From assembly GCF_030295995.1 (NCBI RefSeq), contig NZ_AP027365.1, positions 2,822,066-2,886,065 of the forward strand: DNA of 64,000 nucleotides, read 5' to 3'. How positions within the stretch are numbered: position 1 is the stretch's first letter; each line of letters opens with the position of its first letter. Position numbers and translations under genes: made by a program. Source of the DNA: Thalassotalea hakodatensis. GTDB lineage: Bacteria > Pseudomonadota > Gammaproteobacteria > Enterobacterales > Alteromonadaceae. Below, piece by piece: positions 1 through 9,655 of the stretch. The notes under the pieces are model-generated. The model searched no databases. It had not been told where the DNA came from and saw only the letters and a list, made by a program, of their open reading frames with translations.

Positions 1-1
1 A

Positions 2-175
2 CCAAACGATCATTACTTAGTACTTGGTGATAATAGGAACAATAGTGCCGACTCAAGAGTAATAGGGTTTGTACCGAGAAGTGAAATTATTGGTCGCACA
101 AAACGAGTCGCATTTTCTCTAGATTATGATAATTACTACTTACCCCGTTTAGAGCGATTTTTGAAAGAAATTTAA
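2..175 (+). CDS. lepB: Signal peptidase I, C-terminal fragment (5' end outside window)
   Basis: The last 57 codons of a gene entering from the left edge. The translation contains the conserved C-terminal box of type I signal peptidases, GDNRNNSADSR, followed by a GFVPRSEIIGR segment, which matches LepB box E and the strand after it. The enzyme cleaves signal peptides from exported proteins on the periplasmic face of the inner membrane. The catalytic Ser/Lys and the membrane anchors lie outside the window. It ends at a TAA, and a stem-loop follows. The family call is firm. Whether this is the main lepB or a paralogue cannot be told, because neither lepA nor rnc is visible. Confidence 0.85.
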   Translation, partial: PNDHYLVLGDNRNNSADSRVIGFVPRSEIIGRTKRVAFSLDYDNYYLPRLERFLKEI

Positions 176-182
176 CATGGGT

Positions 183-222
183 GCGATCTAAAAAGGCTTT
201 TATGCCATTGACATTAGATCGC
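183..222. terminator. Stem-loop between convergent lepB and hpf
   Basis: A perfect 9-bp inverted repeat (GCGATCTAA at 183-191, TTAGATCGC at 214-222) encloses a smaller GGC/GCC pair. It lies between the stop codons of two convergent genes. There is no long U-run, so the terminator role is inferred. Confidence 0.4.
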
Positions 223-241
223 GTTTATTCGATTAAGTAGG

Positions 242-598
242 TTAGGTTAAATTTAATTCCTGAACTTTTTCATGAGCAACATCAGGTGAAGTAACAATCG
301 GTTTTTGATGAAGCTTCGATTTCAACAAACCCTTTCTGTGTTTTAGTGCAGCATCAAGCTTCTTCACAGAATTTGCTATTGCAGGATACATCACCTCTTC
401 TTTAGCGGAAGCAACAACTGGTGCCCCTTCATAATTGGTGGTCAATTCTACATGGTGTTTACCATGCGCTTTTGTAATAATAACCTCTAGCGATATTAAT
501 GTAGGAAAATGGTTAGCAATCTTTTCAAGTTTTTCTTCGATATGTGATTTTACAGAATCAGTAACGTCAACGTGATGACCAGAAACGTTTATTTTCAT
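242..598 (-). CDS. hpf: Ribosome hibernation promoting factor, HPF/YfiA family
   Basis: A 118-residue protein of the short HPF/RaiA type. It starts MKINVSGHHVDVTDSVKSHI, the beta-alpha-beta-beta-beta-alpha fold that binds the 30S subunit near the decoding centre. The central VVASAKEEVMYPAIANSVKKL matches the family's VAS-(A/G)-(K/E)-xx-MYxAI signature. The tail is basic, then polar. It is slightly longer than E. coli HPF (95 residues), close to RaiA (113), and lacks the dimerising C-terminal domain of long HPF. These factors silence ribosomes in stationary phase or stress. It stands alone here rather than beside rpoN/ptsN, so the choice between hpf and raiA is uncertain. Confidence 0.85.
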   Translation of the reverse strand: MKINVSGHHVDVTDSVKSHIEEKLEKIANHFPTLISLEVIITKAHGKHHVELTTNYEGAPVVASAKEEVMYPAIANSVKKLDAALKHRKGLLKSKLHQKPIVTSPDVAHEKVQELNLT

Positions 599-735
599 AG
601 CTTTTCCTTTTTTTAATTACCTATTATAAGACTGGGGTAAAAAAGCTAAAACGCAAGTAATAATCGCGAATAAATCATGTAAAAAACCCAAGTGCATATT
701 ATTGATACATATTTAGTATGATAATTATTCTCACC

Positions 736-1245
736 TTAAATTTTACGCTCAAATAATAATACCTTTTCATCTTGTTCTGGTAACGCAATCAATTTTATTT
801 GCATAAACTTTAGCTTCGCTAATAAAGCAATTGAGCGACTATTCTTTGGATGACATATTGCTTGAATAGTACTAAGTTTAGCGCTCTTTTCGATAGAAGA
901 AATCACACTTTCAGCCGCTTCATAAGCCAACCCCTTTCCATGAAACTCCTTTAACAATGCGTACCCTATCTCTGGATGTTTTATACCATCACGCTTTATC
1001 AAACCACATAGCCCTATTGCCCTATTTGAACTTTTTTGCACCACACAAAGTAAACAAAAGCCATATTGTGATAGCTGTGTTAGTGGCCCAGTATCAATGT
1101 AATGTTTCGCACTTTGTAAATCACGAACCGCTTTATCGCCAATATTTTTTAAAAATGCTGGCTCATTAAGTAATGCCAAGATCATATTGGCATCTTGATG
1201 CGTTAATAAACGCAAGGTTAACCGTTTTGTTTCGATGGTTATCAA
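736..1245 (-). CDS. GNAT-family N-acetyltransferase (RimJ/RimL-like)
   Basis: A 169-residue single-domain GNAT protein. The N-terminal TKRLTLRLLTHQDANMILAL is typical of the RimJ/RimL-type branch (Acetyltransf_3). The acetyl-CoA motif appears around residues 90-110 as IGYALLKEFHGKGLAYEAAE, and NSRSIALLAKLKF near residue 135 is the conserved motif B. The start is a TTG preceded by GGGGA, and no in-frame ATG lies upstream. The substrate could be a ribosomal protein N-terminus or a small molecule and cannot be assigned. It lies upstream of hpf on the same strand, with 137 bp between them. Confidence 0.75.
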   Translation of the reverse strand: MITIETKRLTLRLLTHQDANMILALLNEPAFLKNIGDKAVRDLQSAKHYIDTGPLTQLSQYGFCLLCVVQKSSNRAIGLCGLIKRDGIKHPEIGYALLKEFHGKGLAYEAAESVISSIEKSAKLSTIQAICHPKNSRSIALLAKLKFMQIKLIALPEQDEKVLLFERKI

Positions 1246-1450
1246 AATATCCCCTCATTCATTCGATGACTTTATACTTATGAAAATTTCACTACTTTTT
1301 AGTTTATTTCACCAATAATTAAAAATCAATGTCGTTTTCAAATGACGAGAAAACATAAAAAAACTTATAAACAACTGTTTTTAATTAACTTTTTAACATT
1401 GGCACTTTCACTGCAATAGGTTTACTGAATCATGAAACAGGAGAGTTAGA

Positions 1451-1795
1451 ATGAAATTAATCACAACAGCAATCACCGTAGCAGCACTTGCAATCGCATT
1501 TAACAGTAGCGCAAATAGTACAGCATTAACCTCTGCAACATTAGTATCTGCAAACGATAGCGTTACAACTACGTTATGTATGTCTGCAGCAAAAGGCAGT
1601 CGAGTAGCTTTATTAACATCGATAAAACAGTCAGGCTATTCACGTCAATATATTAACAATAATTTACACTGTAACGATTTACCCGTTAGTGACTTTGTTG
1701 CAAAGTATGGAAAATCACCTGAAAAAATTCAACGAATGTTAGACCCTAAGTACCGTCAAGGGCAAGTGACAATTAAGGATGTAACCGCTCCTTAG
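1451..1795 (+). CDS. Exported DUF3718-family protein
   Basis: A 114-residue protein with a clear Sec signal peptide (MKLITTAITVAALAIAFNSSANS, cleavage near residue 22). The mature part has two cysteines (TTLCMSAAKGS and NNLHCNDLPV) that probably form a disulfide, and a conserved-looking NNLHCNDLPVSDFVAKYG block. This pattern resembles the DUF3718 family found in Colwellia, Shewanella and Pseudoalteromonas, whose function is unknown to me. A good ribosome binding site (AGGAGAG) precedes the ATG, and a strong terminator follows. It is transcribed alone. The location is probably periplasmic. Confidence 0.7.
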   Translation: MKLITTAITVAALAIAFNSSANSTALTSATLVSANDSVTTTLCMSAAKGSRVALLTSIKQSGYSRQYINNNLHCNDLPVSDFVAKYGKSPEKIQRMLDPKYRQGQVTIKDVTAP

Positions 1796-1822
1796 TCATC
1801 TAACCTATTTGTATATTCCCTT

Positions 1823-1848
1823 AGCACCATTTATTGGTGCTTTTTTTT
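1823..1848 (+). terminator. Rho-independent terminator of the DUF3718 gene
   Basis: A 7-bp stem AGCACCA/TGGTGCT with loop TTTAT, followed by eight T residues, 27 bases after the stop codon. Confidence 0.85.
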
Positions 1849-1921
1849 GTAATTTTATTTTTTAGACATAGATTTTTAGTTATAATTCTGCAGCCTAAAC
1901 GTTTATTTTTTTTGAGTTTTC

Positions 1922-3016
1922 ATGTTTGACGATATTCGCCCCTACAACGATAGTGAAGTTAAAAGCGTAGTACATTCTTTAATTGCAGAACAAGAGTTTA
2001 TCGATGCCATAGCTGTGTTTTCATTACCTAAAACATTTTCTACCTTTCCGGCATTTGCTCGACTGATTGTGAAGTTTAAAATAAAACAGAAGGCTCGTAA
2101 ATTTAATTGCGTGGATGACATTCAACGTTATGTTTCGCGATTTTTAAACGCGTTGGTAAAAAGCACTATCACCTCTTTAACGCATAGTGGTTTAGCGAAC
2201 ATTCCTACAAACAAGCCATGCTTATTTATTAGTAATCACCGAGACATCGTGTTAGATGTCGCTTTAATTAATTATGTATTACATGATAATAATTGTTCAA
2301 CCGTTGAAGCTGCTGTAGGCGATAACTTATTAAGTAAACAATGGGTTGCAGACTTAATGCGGGTCAATAAAAGTTTTATTGTTAAACGTAATGAAAAAAC
2401 CAAACGTGCTATGTTAACCGCTTCCAAGCAATTATCTGCTTATATACTGCATAGTCTTACTGATAAAAAACAAAATATTTGGATTGCACAAAAAGAAGGT
2501 CGTGCTAAGGATGGTATTGATAAAACAAATGCAGCATTAATTTCGATGTTATTACTCAATAAGTCCAAAGATCAAAGCATTGCTGACTACCTTGAACAAT
2601 TAAATATTATTCCCGTATCAATTTCTTACGAATTTGATCCCTGTGATCAACATAAAGCGAAAGAGTTAGCAAAGATGCAAACAGAAGGCAGCTATGAGAA
2701 GCAAGAGCACGAAGACTTACACAGCATTACGCAAGGTATTGTTGGTCATAAAGGTCATGTTCATTTAGCGTTTGGTGAAGCAATTCAAGGTGATTACATT
2801 GACAGTAAAGCTATCGCAGCAGCGATTGATCAACAGATCATCGGTAATTATCATGTGTTTTCCAGTAATAAAAATGCATACGAGTACCTCCAATCAGGCG
2901 ACCTGTGCGCACTAGAGAATTTAACAGCTCGCTTTGAAAACCTTAGTTCTCAAGAAAAATCGTTACTGATTCAAATGTATGCGAATCCGGTTATTGCGAA
3001 ACATCAAATGATCTAA
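1922..3016 (+). CDS. PlsC-type glycerophospholipid acyltransferase
   Basis: A 364-residue protein with the motifs of 1-acyl-glycerol-3-phosphate acyltransferases. These are a catalytic HX4D (FISNHRDIVLD near residue 105), a basic block (KSFIVKRNEK near residue 160) and an acceptor-binding EGRAKDG (near residue 193). It lacks obvious membrane spans and is longer than E. coli PlsC, as in the large cytosolic-looking acyltransferases of marine gammaproteobacteria. It probably transfers acyl groups to a lysophospholipid or related acceptor at the inner membrane. The acceptor is not deducible. It starts just after a T-rich stretch with no strong ribosome binding site. It is monocistronic. Confidence 0.75.
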   Translation: MFDDIRPYNDSEVKSVVHSLIAEQEFIDAIAVFSLPKTFSTFPAFARLIVKFKIKQKARKFNCVDDIQRYVSRFLNALVKSTITSLTHSGLANIPTNKPCLFISNHRDIVLDVALINYVLHDNNCSTVEAAVGDNLLSKQWVADLMRVNKSFIVKRNEKTKRAMLTASKQLSAYILHSLTDKKQNIWIAQKEGRAKDGIDKTNAALISMLLLNKSKDQSIADYLEQLNIIPVSISYEFDPCDQHKAKELAKMQTEGSYEKQEHEDLHSITQGIVGHKGHVHLAFGEAIQGDYIDSKAIAAAIDQQIIGNYHVFSSNKNAYEYLQSGDLCALENLTARFENLSSQEKSLLIQMYANPVIAKHQMI

Positions 3017-3068
3017 GAACCATCACATTAAACAGCTTTTTAAGGGAAAACCTAGGCGATAGTGTTGA

Positions 3069-3380
3069 CTAGAAATAGAACTTTATCAGCATAAACATAC
3101 AACAACTAATCCCAAGAGTTAGGTAGATACTTTTAAAACGGTAGGCGCAAAGAATGGCAGTAATTCCCGCAATTAGATACGGATTATTGACAGATAGTGC
3201 TAACTGCTCATCCCTGATAAAAATAATCGGTACCCATATAGCTGTTAGCACCGCTGGTGCACTAAAACTTAGGAAATGCCCTACTCTGGGACTTAACTTT
3301 AACGGTAGACTAGGATGCAAAAAAAGATATCTTGATAAAAACGTAATCATTGCCATCAATACAATAATAAGTAACGTCAT
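3069..3380 (-). CDS. azlD: AzlD-family branched-chain amino acid exporter small subunit
   Basis: A 103-residue membrane protein with about four hydrophobic segments. It begins with a hydrophobic helix followed by TFLSRYLFL and contains an LSPRVGHFLSFSAPAVLTAI motif typical of AzlD/YgaH. With AzlC it forms the LIV-E-type exporter (YgaZH in E. coli exports valine). Its ATG overlaps the TGA of azlC by 4 bases, so the two are translationally coupled. No lrp/asnC-type regulator is adjacent. Confidence 0.85.
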   Translation of the reverse strand: MTLLIIVLMAMITFLSRYLFLHPSLPLKLSPRVGHFLSFSAPAVLTAIWVPIIFIRDEQLALSVNNPYLIAGITAILCAYRFKSIYLTLGISCCMFMLIKFYF

Positions 3381-4099
3381 TTCTCTACTCCTTGATAAAC
3401 TTTACGTAACCTAGTTTGATATTGAGAGACAGTATAACCAGCAAACATCCCACCTAGCGCAGATAAAACAAGCCCCATCTGCCAGTGCCATAACTGAAAA
3501 ATAATAGCGAGTACGCCAGATACAACTACCGTAATTAATATTGAAAAGTCTTTAATGCCTGGAACAACCAACGCAATAAAGGTAACTGCTATCGCAAAAT
3601 CTAACCCTAATTCGGTTAAATCGGGTAAAAAGCTTCCCGCCATTACACCAATAAGGTTCCAAATAAACCAAGTAATATAAAAGCTTCCTCCAGCAGATAA
3701 AGCATAATATAGGCGATTATTATTCCTATAAGCCTGCTTTCGCCCAGAGAAAGCAAATAACTCATCAGTGAGTAAAAAACCTAAGGGTAAACGCCAACGT
3801 TTAGGTAAATGCTTTAGTTTATTCCGTAAGGCAAGCCCGTAAAGAAAATGCCGTGAGCTAATAATAAACGTTGTTAATAATATGGTTGCCAAAGACGCAT
3901 TTCCAGCGATTAACTCGATAGAGACTAATTGCGCAGCACCAGCAAAAACAATTAAAGGCATTAGCAACGCTTCAAGAACGGTAAAATCACGTTGTATCGC
4001 TAACGAACCGCACAAGATCCCCCAGGGTAATACCGCTAAATTCAACGGCATCATATCTAGCAAACCTTTTAGAAGGTATTTCTTTTTGATGTTTTGCAT
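3377..4099 (-). CDS. azlC: AzlC-family branched-chain amino acid exporter large subunit
   Basis: A 240-residue integral membrane protein. The N-terminal region LAVLPWGILCGSLAIQ, then LIVFAGAAQLVSIELI and TFIISSRHFLYGLAL, are hallmark AzlC/YgaZ motifs. Five to seven membrane spans are evident. It is the large subunit of a proton-driven amino acid exporter together with AzlD, which overlaps its 3' end. The gene is divergent from the SDR at 4177, with 77 bp shared upstream. The length is normal for the family, and the substrate class (branched-chain amino acids) is inferred from homologues. Confidence 0.87.
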   Translation of the reverse strand: MQNIKKKYLLKGLLDMMPLNLAVLPWGILCGSLAIQRDFTVLEALLMPLIVFAGAAQLVSIELIAGNASLATILLTTFIISSRHFLYGLALRNKLKHLPKRWRLPLGFLLTDELFAFSGRKQAYRNNNRLYYALSAGGSFYITWFIWNLIGVMAGSFLPDLTELGLDFAIAVTFIALVVPGIKDFSILITVVVSGVLAIIFQLWHWQMGLVLSALGGMFAGYTVSQYQTRLRKVYQGVEK

Positions 4100-4176
4100 T
4101 AGTTTACAATGAGATGTTTAGTATTTCTGATTATTGTTATGATACAGCATCTTTTCATAAATTAAGTCAAAAATTG

Positions 4177-4926
4177 ATGAACAATACTATCGCTTTGATT
4201 ACCGGCGCCAGCAGAGGTATTGGTGCAGCAACAGCAAAAATGCTAGCTTCGCCGAATGTTTTGATTATCGTTAACTATTTAACGAATCAACAAGCAGCAA
4301 ATAACGTTGTTGATGAAATTGTAGCCCGTGGTGGTAAAGCTAGCGCCTTACAAGCCGATGTGTCAAATGAACATGGCATCAAAGTACTTTTTGACTACAT
4401 CGACCAGCTTGACGGCACATTCACGCAACTGGTTAACAATGCAGGCACACTTTTCACACAGTCCTCTATAGAAAATATGACAGCAGAGCGCATCAACAAG
4501 GTACTTACTACCAATGTGACCGGTTATTTTTTATGTTGCCGTGAGGCGGTTAAGCGTATGTCAACTAAGCATGGTGGTAATGGTGGCGCGATTGTCAATG
4601 TATCTTCGGCTGCTGCTCGTTTAGGCGCACCTCATGAGTATATTGATTATGCAGCAAGTAAAGGAGCCATCGACACATTAACAACAGGTCTTTCATTAGA
4701 AGTGGCTGATGCAGGCATACGTGTTAATAGTGTTAGACCTGGATTGATTTATACTGATATTCATGCCCAAGGCGGAGAACCTAATAGAGTGGATAGGTTA
4801 TCACCTAACTTGCCTATGAAACGTGGTGGGCAAGTTGATGAGATTGCCCATGCTATTTGTTGGTTACTCTCCGAAAAAGCATCCTATTGTACGGGTAGCC
4901 ACTTGGATCTTGCTGGGGGTAGATAA
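4177..4926 (+). CDS. SDR-family NAD(P)-dependent oxidoreductase
   Basis: A 249-residue classical short-chain dehydrogenase. The cofactor motif is TGASRGIGAAT at residues 9-19, with NNAG near residue 87. The catalytic Ser lies in VNVSSAAAR near 145, with YAASK near 160. The C-terminal ending YCTGSHLDLAGGR resembles FabG/glucose dehydrogenase-like members. An upstream ATG at 4114 would add 21 residues of poor quality. The ATG at 4177 places the Rossmann strand at the usual distance and is preferred, though its ribosome binding site is weak. The substrate is unknown. It is divergent from azlC. Confidence 0.85.
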   Translation: MNNTIALITGASRGIGAATAKMLASPNVLIIVNYLTNQQAANNVVDEIVARGGKASALQADVSNEHGIKVLFDYIDQLDGTFTQLVNNAGTLFTQSSIENMTAERINKVLTTNVTGYFLCCREAVKRMSTKHGGNGGAIVNVSSAAARLGAPHEYIDYAASKGAIDTLTTGLSLEVADAGIRVNSVRPGLIYTDIHAQGGEPNRVDRLSPNLPMKRGGQVDEIAHAICWLLSEKASYCTGSHLDLAGGR

Positions 4927-4997
4927 TGTAAATATTTGTCATCGCCTCGATAAGTTATTAGAATAAATCCATTAAACTTGATGTTAATTATCACTTT

Positions 4998-5369
4998 ATG
5001 ATCCGCACCACCACCATAACGCTTCCTTCCTTTTTACGACGCACAATGCGCGCGTTTGCTTTAAAAGCCGAAATAAGAGCAATAGGATGTCAACTAAACA
5101 GAGTGGGTCGCTCTCGAAACTGGCAGTTAACAGGTACCGCTGAGCAACTGAATGACGTGGTATTGTTCATCGAAAACTCAGGAGAAAATTCGTGGCTTTG
5201 GCTAGCAAAAAAGTTAAGACTAGAAACCGATAAACTCAGCCATGAAATATTATTAGCAATTGCCAAAAAAAATGATGGCATCACCGTCAATGAATTAATG
5301 GCTAAAACAGACTGTACCGTTTTAGAAGCAAGAAAAGTCATCGATGAACTTGAATGGTTAGATGACTAA
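4998..5369 (+). CDS. Small conserved protein with a winged-helix-like C-terminus (possible RRF_GI family)
   Basis: A 123-residue protein. The N-terminal half (LPSFLRRTMRAF, then LNRVGRSRNWQLTG) resembles a small gammaproteobacterial family often labelled 'ribosome recycling factor family protein'. That is from memory and unconfirmed. The C-terminal 45 residues (EILLAIAKKNDGITVNELMA) read like a short winged-helix unit, which could mean nucleic-acid binding. Convergent with topA and sharing a bidirectional terminator with it. I do not assign a function. The arginine-rich N-terminus argues for RNA or DNA contact. Confidence 0.5.
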   Translation: MIRTTTITLPSFLRRTMRAFALKAEIRAIGCQLNRVGRSRNWQLTGTAEQLNDVVLFIENSGENSWLWLAKKLRLETDKLSHEILLAIAKKNDGITVNELMAKTDCTVLEARKVIDELEWLDD

Positions 5370-5395
5370 CGGCATTAAAAACATATTTCCAGCGT

Positions 5396-5424
5396 AAAAA
5401 AAGCACTCATTGAGTGCTTTTTTT
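5396..5424. terminator. Bidirectional terminator between 4998-5369 and topA
   Basis: The palindrome AAGCACTCATTGAGTGCTT (5401-5419) is flanked by A5 on the left and T-runs on the right, so it works in both directions for the convergent genes. Confidence 0.85.
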
Positions 5425-5448
5425 CAATAAACTGACAAATTAAAGTGC

Positions 5449-8091
5449 TTATTTTTTCTTACGCGTCGCTTTTTTCTTCGCTTGAGTTTCTTGCCATTTA
5501 CCGTCTTGGTATATCGCTGTCCACCCTGTTGCTTTTCCGTCGATTTCAGTCATTACATATTGCGACTTATTTTTTCGACTATAGCGCACAACGGCTAAGT
5601 TACCATCAGCATCTTTTTCAGGTGCGTCCGCTAAATAGTAAAACTTCGGTGAAATACGATCACGAAAACGTTTTAGCTCTGCAACTTTTGGCGCACGAGT
5701 TTCCCTTGATTTAGGGAACGTACTCGCTGCTAAAAAGATACCCGCTGCGCCATCGCGTAATACAAAATGAGCATCTGACTTTTCACAAGGTAACTCAGGT
5801 AGTTGCACAGGGTCTTCTTTAGGTGGCGCAGCTTCACCATTAGCTAATAGTTTACGTGTATTTTTACATTCACTATTGGTACAGTCGAAATATTTGCCAA
5901 ATCGACCATTTTTTAATTCCATATCGCTTTGGCATCGGTCACATTCTAAAACAGGACCATCGTATCCCTTAATTTTAAACGTACCTTGCTCAAGTTCCAC
6001 ACCATCACAAACCGGGTTATTACCACAAACGTGTAATTTACGTTTTTCATCAATCAAATAACTATCCATTGCAGTATCGCACTTAGGACAGCGATGCATC
6101 GCACGTAATGCATCTGTTTCTTGATCTTCAGATAACACGCTAACTGCTTCTTCACCTGGCGTTAAATTCATGGTTGTTGTGCAACGCTCTTTTGGCGGCA
6201 ATGCATAGCCAGAACATCCAAGAAACACCCCTGTTGATGCCGTTCTAATACCCATTTTCCTACCACAGGTTGGGCAGTCAATATCCGTTAAAATAGGTTC
6301 ATTAGCACGCATACCACCTTCATCTGTAGGTTTATCAGCTAACTGTAACTGTTGGGTAAAGTTTATATAAAACTCATCCAATACATCTTTCCAGGGCAAT
6401 TTACCTTCGGCAATTTCATCAAGCTCTTTTTCCATTTCAGCCGTAAAGTTATAACTCATTAAATTATTAAAACTTGCTGAAAGGCTGTCAGTGACAATTT
6501 CACCCATTTTTTCGGCATAAAAACGCTTCTTCTCTAAACGTACATAGCCGCGATCTTGTATAGTAGAAATGATAGAGGCATAAGTTGATGGACGACCAAT
6601 AGAACGTTTCTCTAACTCTTTAACTAACGACGCTTCACCAAACCTAGCTGGTGGCTTAGTAAAATGTTGACTGGGGTCTAACTTTTCTAATGTTAAGTTA
6701 TCACCGACAGCTAAATCAGGTAAATGTGTGTCTTTATCACCTTTTGATAATTGTGGGTGTACTTTCGTCCAACCATCAAACTGCATTACGCGACCTTTTG
6801 CTTTTAAGTCATAATCTGCGGCTGAAATCGTTAACGTACTTACGGTATAACGTGCAGCGGTCATTTGACATGCGACAAATTGACGCCAAATTAATTCATA
6901 TAGCTTTTTACAATCAGCATCTACGCCTTCTAATAATGCAGCTTCTAACTTCACATTTGATGGGCGTATCGCTTCATGAGCCTCTTGAGCATTCGCTTTA
7001 CTGCCATATGTACGAGGACTTTCTGGTAAATAGCTATCACCAAATGATTTACGTACGTAATCACGACACATTTCAACAGCATCTTTACTCAAATTCGTTG
7101 AATCTGTACGCATATAGGTAATATGACCTGCTTCATATAACCGTTGAGCTAGGCTCATAGTGCGTTTTACACCGAAACCAAGACGGGTACTTGCCGCTTG
7201 CTGTAGTGTTGATGTTATAAAAGGTGCAGAAGGCGAACTTTTCGATGGTTTATCTTCACGTTTAGCCACTTGATATGGAGCATTTTCAAGTACAGAAACA
7301 GCTTGCATCGCTTGTTGTTCATTAGTCGCACTAAACGTTTTGCCTAAGTGATGCGTTACGCCTAATACCAGCGCTTCTTTTTGCTGTGTTTTAGTGTGAG
7401 CATTTATCTCCCAATATTCTTTAGGATTAAAAGCTTTTATCTCGCGTTCTTTTTCCACTACAAGTTTAACAGCAACAGATTGTACGCGACCAGCAGATAA
7501 ACCACGGGCGACTTTCTTCCAAAGTAGTGGACTAACCATAAAGCCAACAACACGATCTAAAAAGCGGCGTGCTTGTTGAGCGTTAACCCCTGGCATGCTT
7601 AAAATACTGGGAGCAGAGAAAGCCTGTTGGATAGCATTTTCAGTGATTTCATTAAACACTACGCGTTTAAATTTACTGTCTTCGCCACCAATAATCTCTT
7701 TTAAATGCCATGCAATCGCTTCTCCTTCGCGATCCAAATCGGTTGCGAGATAGATAGTATCGGCATTGGCAGCAAGTTTCTGTAACTCACTTACTACTTT
7801 TTCTTTACCTGGAAGAATTTGATAATCAGCCTTCCAGTCTTTATCTGGGTCAATACCCATGCGATTAACTAATGCTTGACGGTCTCGTTTCGCCTTATAT
7901 TTGGCCTTTTGTTCAGGAGACATTTTTCTTACTTCAGCCGGAGATTTAGTGGCTGCTTTCTTCCCAGTACTACCTGTTGGAAGGTCACGAATATGACCGA
8001 CGCTAGATTTTACGACGAAGTTTTTTCCAAGGTATTTGTTAATTGTCTTGGCTTTAGCCGGTGATTCGACAATTACCAGAGATTTCGACAT
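5449..8091 (-). CDS. topA: DNA topoisomerase I
   Basis: An 880-residue type IA topoisomerase that relaxes negative supercoils. The TOPRIM domain begins [20 protein letters not shown] and holds the [15 protein letters not shown] acidic motif (near residue 117). The active-site tyrosine lies in [14 protein letters not shown] (near residue 325). The C-terminal part carries three CxxC zinc-ribbon units ([29 protein letters not shown]), then a lysine-rich tail ending KKKATRKKK. The length is close to E. coli TopA (865). It is divergent from the ureohydrolase across a 383-bp gap. Confidence 0.97.
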   Translation of the reverse strand: MSKSLVIVESPAKAKTINKYLGKNFVVKSSVGHIRDLPTGSTGKKAATKSPAEVRKMSPEQKAKYKAKRDRQALVNRMGIDPDKDWKADYQILPGKEKVVSELQKLAANADTIYLATDLDREGEAIAWHLKEIIGGEDSKFKRVVFNEITENAIQQAFSAPSILSMPGVNAQQARRFLDRVVGFMVSPLLWKKVARGLSAGRVQSVAVKLVVEKEREIKAFNPKEYWEINAHTKTQQKEALVLGVTHHLGKTFSATNEQQAMQAVSVLENAPYQVAKREDKPSKSSPSAPFITSTLQQAASTRLGFGVKRTMSLAQRLYEAGHITYMRTDSTNLSKDAVEMCRDYVRKSFGDSYLPESPRTYGSKANAQEAHEAIRPSNVKLEAALLEGVDADCKKLYELIWRQFVACQMTAARYTVSTLTISAADYDLKAKGRVMQFDGWTKVHPQLSKGDKDTHLPDLAVGDNLTLEKLDPSQHFTKPPARFGEASLVKELEKRSIGRPSTYASIISTIQDRGYVRLEKKRFYAEKMGEIVTDSLSASFNNLMSYNFTAEMEKELDEIAEGKLPWKDVLDEFYINFTQQLQLADKPTDEGGMRANEPILTDIDCPTCGRKMGIRTASTGVFLGCSGYALPPKERCTTTMNLTPGEEAVSVLSEDQETDALRAMHRCPKCDTAMDSYLIDEKRKLHVCGNNPVCDGVELEQGTFKIKGYDGPVLECDRCQSDMELKNGRFGKYFDCTNSECKNTRKLLANGEAAPPKEDPVQLPELPCEKSDAHFVLRDGAAGIFLAASTFPKSRETRAPKVAELKRFRDRISPKFYYLADAPEKDADGNLAVVRYSRKNKSQYVMTEIDGKATGWTAIYQDGKWQETQAKKKATRKKK

Positions 8092-8474
8092 AGTCTATTT
8101 GATCCTACATGTGCTGACGTAACGCGCCAGATATCGTTGCGCTAGCTTGACGTATTTAACTGATTGGTTTGCGAGCGAATTTTAACCAATTACAGCGCTA
8201 ATTTTGAAAACAATATTTATAAATTTACAAATTACTATTAGATATATCTGTAAATAAGCAAGCTTACAAGCAATAATTTTTTTAGATTAACCTATCTCGA
8301 CGATTGCTTTATAATGCTAGCGTGAGAAAATTGGCGTAATCATAGTAGAGTTTTCGCCGAATGATAAGCGTTAATCCGCTAAATTTTTCATTAAATGATA
8401 ACTATAATAATAAAATAATCGTCAATGTAACCTTCATTCGTGGTTTTTATCACGACAAAATATAGAGATTTTAT
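8092..8474. other. 383-bp divergent intergenic region, topA / ureohydrolase
   Basis: No open reading frame or RNA gene was recognised. It holds a plausible sigma-70 promoter for the ureohydrolase (8287-8315) and, nearer topA, a 7-bp inverted repeat ATTGGTT/AACCAAT (8163-8169 and 8184-8190, 14 bp apart) that could be an operator or chance. The remainder is AT-rich with no strong pattern. Confidence 0.6.
8287..8315 (+). promoter_or_regulatory. Candidate sigma-70 promoter of the ureohydrolase gene
   Basis: A perfect TATAAT (8310-8315) lies 17 bp after TTAACC (4 of 6 to TTGACA). Transcription would begin near 8322 and leave a leader of about 150 nt before the ATG at 8475. Confidence 0.5.
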
Positions 8475-9578
8475 ATGACAACGCATGCCGCATTTTTACA
8501 AAAGATACAACAAAGTTTATGTCCTCCAGGAAATGGAGTTTTCACGGTTAATACTGCAAAAGAGCGCAAAGAACAGCTCCACAAAAAACTCTTTGGTACG
8601 ACCGAAAACATCGATCAAAAATGGCAAGAAAGTTTAGAAGAGCTTTCAACAGCAAGCAAAGCTGTTGTACTTGGCATTGCCTCTGATTGCGGTGGTGGTA
8701 TTTTACGTGGAGCAAACTGGGGGCCATTATTTGTGCGCTCAGCATTACTTGAACATCACCCTGAGTCGGTTAGTTTTGATTTGGGGGATGTGCGCGTGAT
8801 ACCTCACCTGTTGCACGATAAATATTTAAATGAAGGGACTATTACCAATTGTCGTAAAGCGCTTTACAATGACGAACATAGCCCATTAGCGGTAAGTCCA
8901 TTAACAATTACCGAAGATGTTTTACATGATTTTTACGCCATTTACCCTGAAAAAGGTATTTTTGGTATCGGTGGGGATCATTCAAACAGTTATCCATTAA
9001 CCAAAGCTTATTTGCAAGCGAAGAAAAAACAAGGCAAACGTGCCGCTATTATTCACTTTGATGCACATACCGATTTACTCGTAGAAAGGCTTGGTATCGA
9101 CTTATGTTTTGGTTCATGGTGTACCCATATCTTGAAAGACTTACACGATCCTAGCCACCTCATTCAATTAGGCATACGCTCTAGCGGCAAACCAAAGTCA
9201 CATTGGGAATCAACCTTTGGCGTACAGCAACACTGGGCGCATGAAATAATCGAACGCGGTGTTGATGCTGTACTAGCTGATATTATTGCTCATCTTAAAG
9301 CTGAAAAAATAGAAGAACTTTACGTAAGTTTTGATATTGACGCATTAGATCAATCATTTGCAGCAGCGACAGGTACACCTGAACCTGATGGTTTATCACC
9401 GGAACAAGCCATTAACATATTAACAACGCTTGCTGAGCAATTTCCGGTTACGGGCGCAGATATGATGGAAATAGCGCCGTTTACCGACAGTACCGGACAA
9501 GGCAGTGCCAGTGCGCAAACAACCTTAAAACATGGCGCAGATATCTCTGCCATGCTTATTGAAGCAATGGGGCGATAA
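8475..9578 (+). CDS. Arginase/agmatinase/formiminoglutamase-family ureohydrolase
   Basis: A 367-residue binuclear-manganese ureohydrolase. The metal-binding motifs are in order: GIGGDHSNSYPL (about residues 162-175), IIHFDAHTDLL (about 191-201) and SFDIDALDQSF (about 284-294), with a late MMEIAPFTD. The enzyme hydrolyses a guanidino or formimino bond. Candidate substrates are agmatine, arginine, guanidinobutyrate or formiminoglutamate. The extra N-terminal 60 residues are unlike E. coli SpeB. No hut or spe genes adjoin it, so the substrate is left open. It is monocistronic with its own promoter and terminator. Confidence 0.82.
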   Translation: MTTHAAFLQKIQQSLCPPGNGVFTVNTAKERKEQLHKKLFGTTENIDQKWQESLEELSTASKAVVLGIASDCGGGILRGANWGPLFVRSALLEHHPESVSFDLGDVRVIPHLLHDKYLNEGTITNCRKALYNDEHSPLAVSPLTITEDVLHDFYAIYPEKGIFGIGGDHSNSYPLTKAYLQAKKKQGKRAAIIHFDAHTDLLVERLGIDLCFGSWCTHILKDLHDPSHLIQLGIRSSGKPKSHWESTFGVQQHWAHEIIERGVDAVLADIIAHLKAEKIEELYVSFDIDALDQSFAAATGTPEPDGLSPEQAINILTTLAEQFPVTGADMMEIAPFTDSTGQGSASAQTTLKHGADISAMLIEAMGR

Positions 9579-9614
9579 GCTCATTACTTTAATGAGAATA
9601 AAGTCAATTCCCAT

Positions 9615-9641
9615 AAAAAAAGCCGCATTGCGGCTTTTTTT
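9615..9641. terminator. Bidirectional terminator, ureohydrolase / Ig-like lipoprotein
   Basis: AGCCGC-ATT-GCGGCT (9621-9635) with A6 on the left and T6 on the right, between convergent stop codons. Confidence 0.85.
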
Positions 9642-9655
9642 ATGCTTAACATAAT

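Noticed and set aside
714-732. Fur-box-like sequence TAGTATGATAATTATTCTC between hpf and the GNAT gene
   Set aside because: It scores 14 of 19 by eye, but the region is extremely AT-rich, there is no matching promoter overlap, and neither neighbour is a known iron gene. Kept as weak only.
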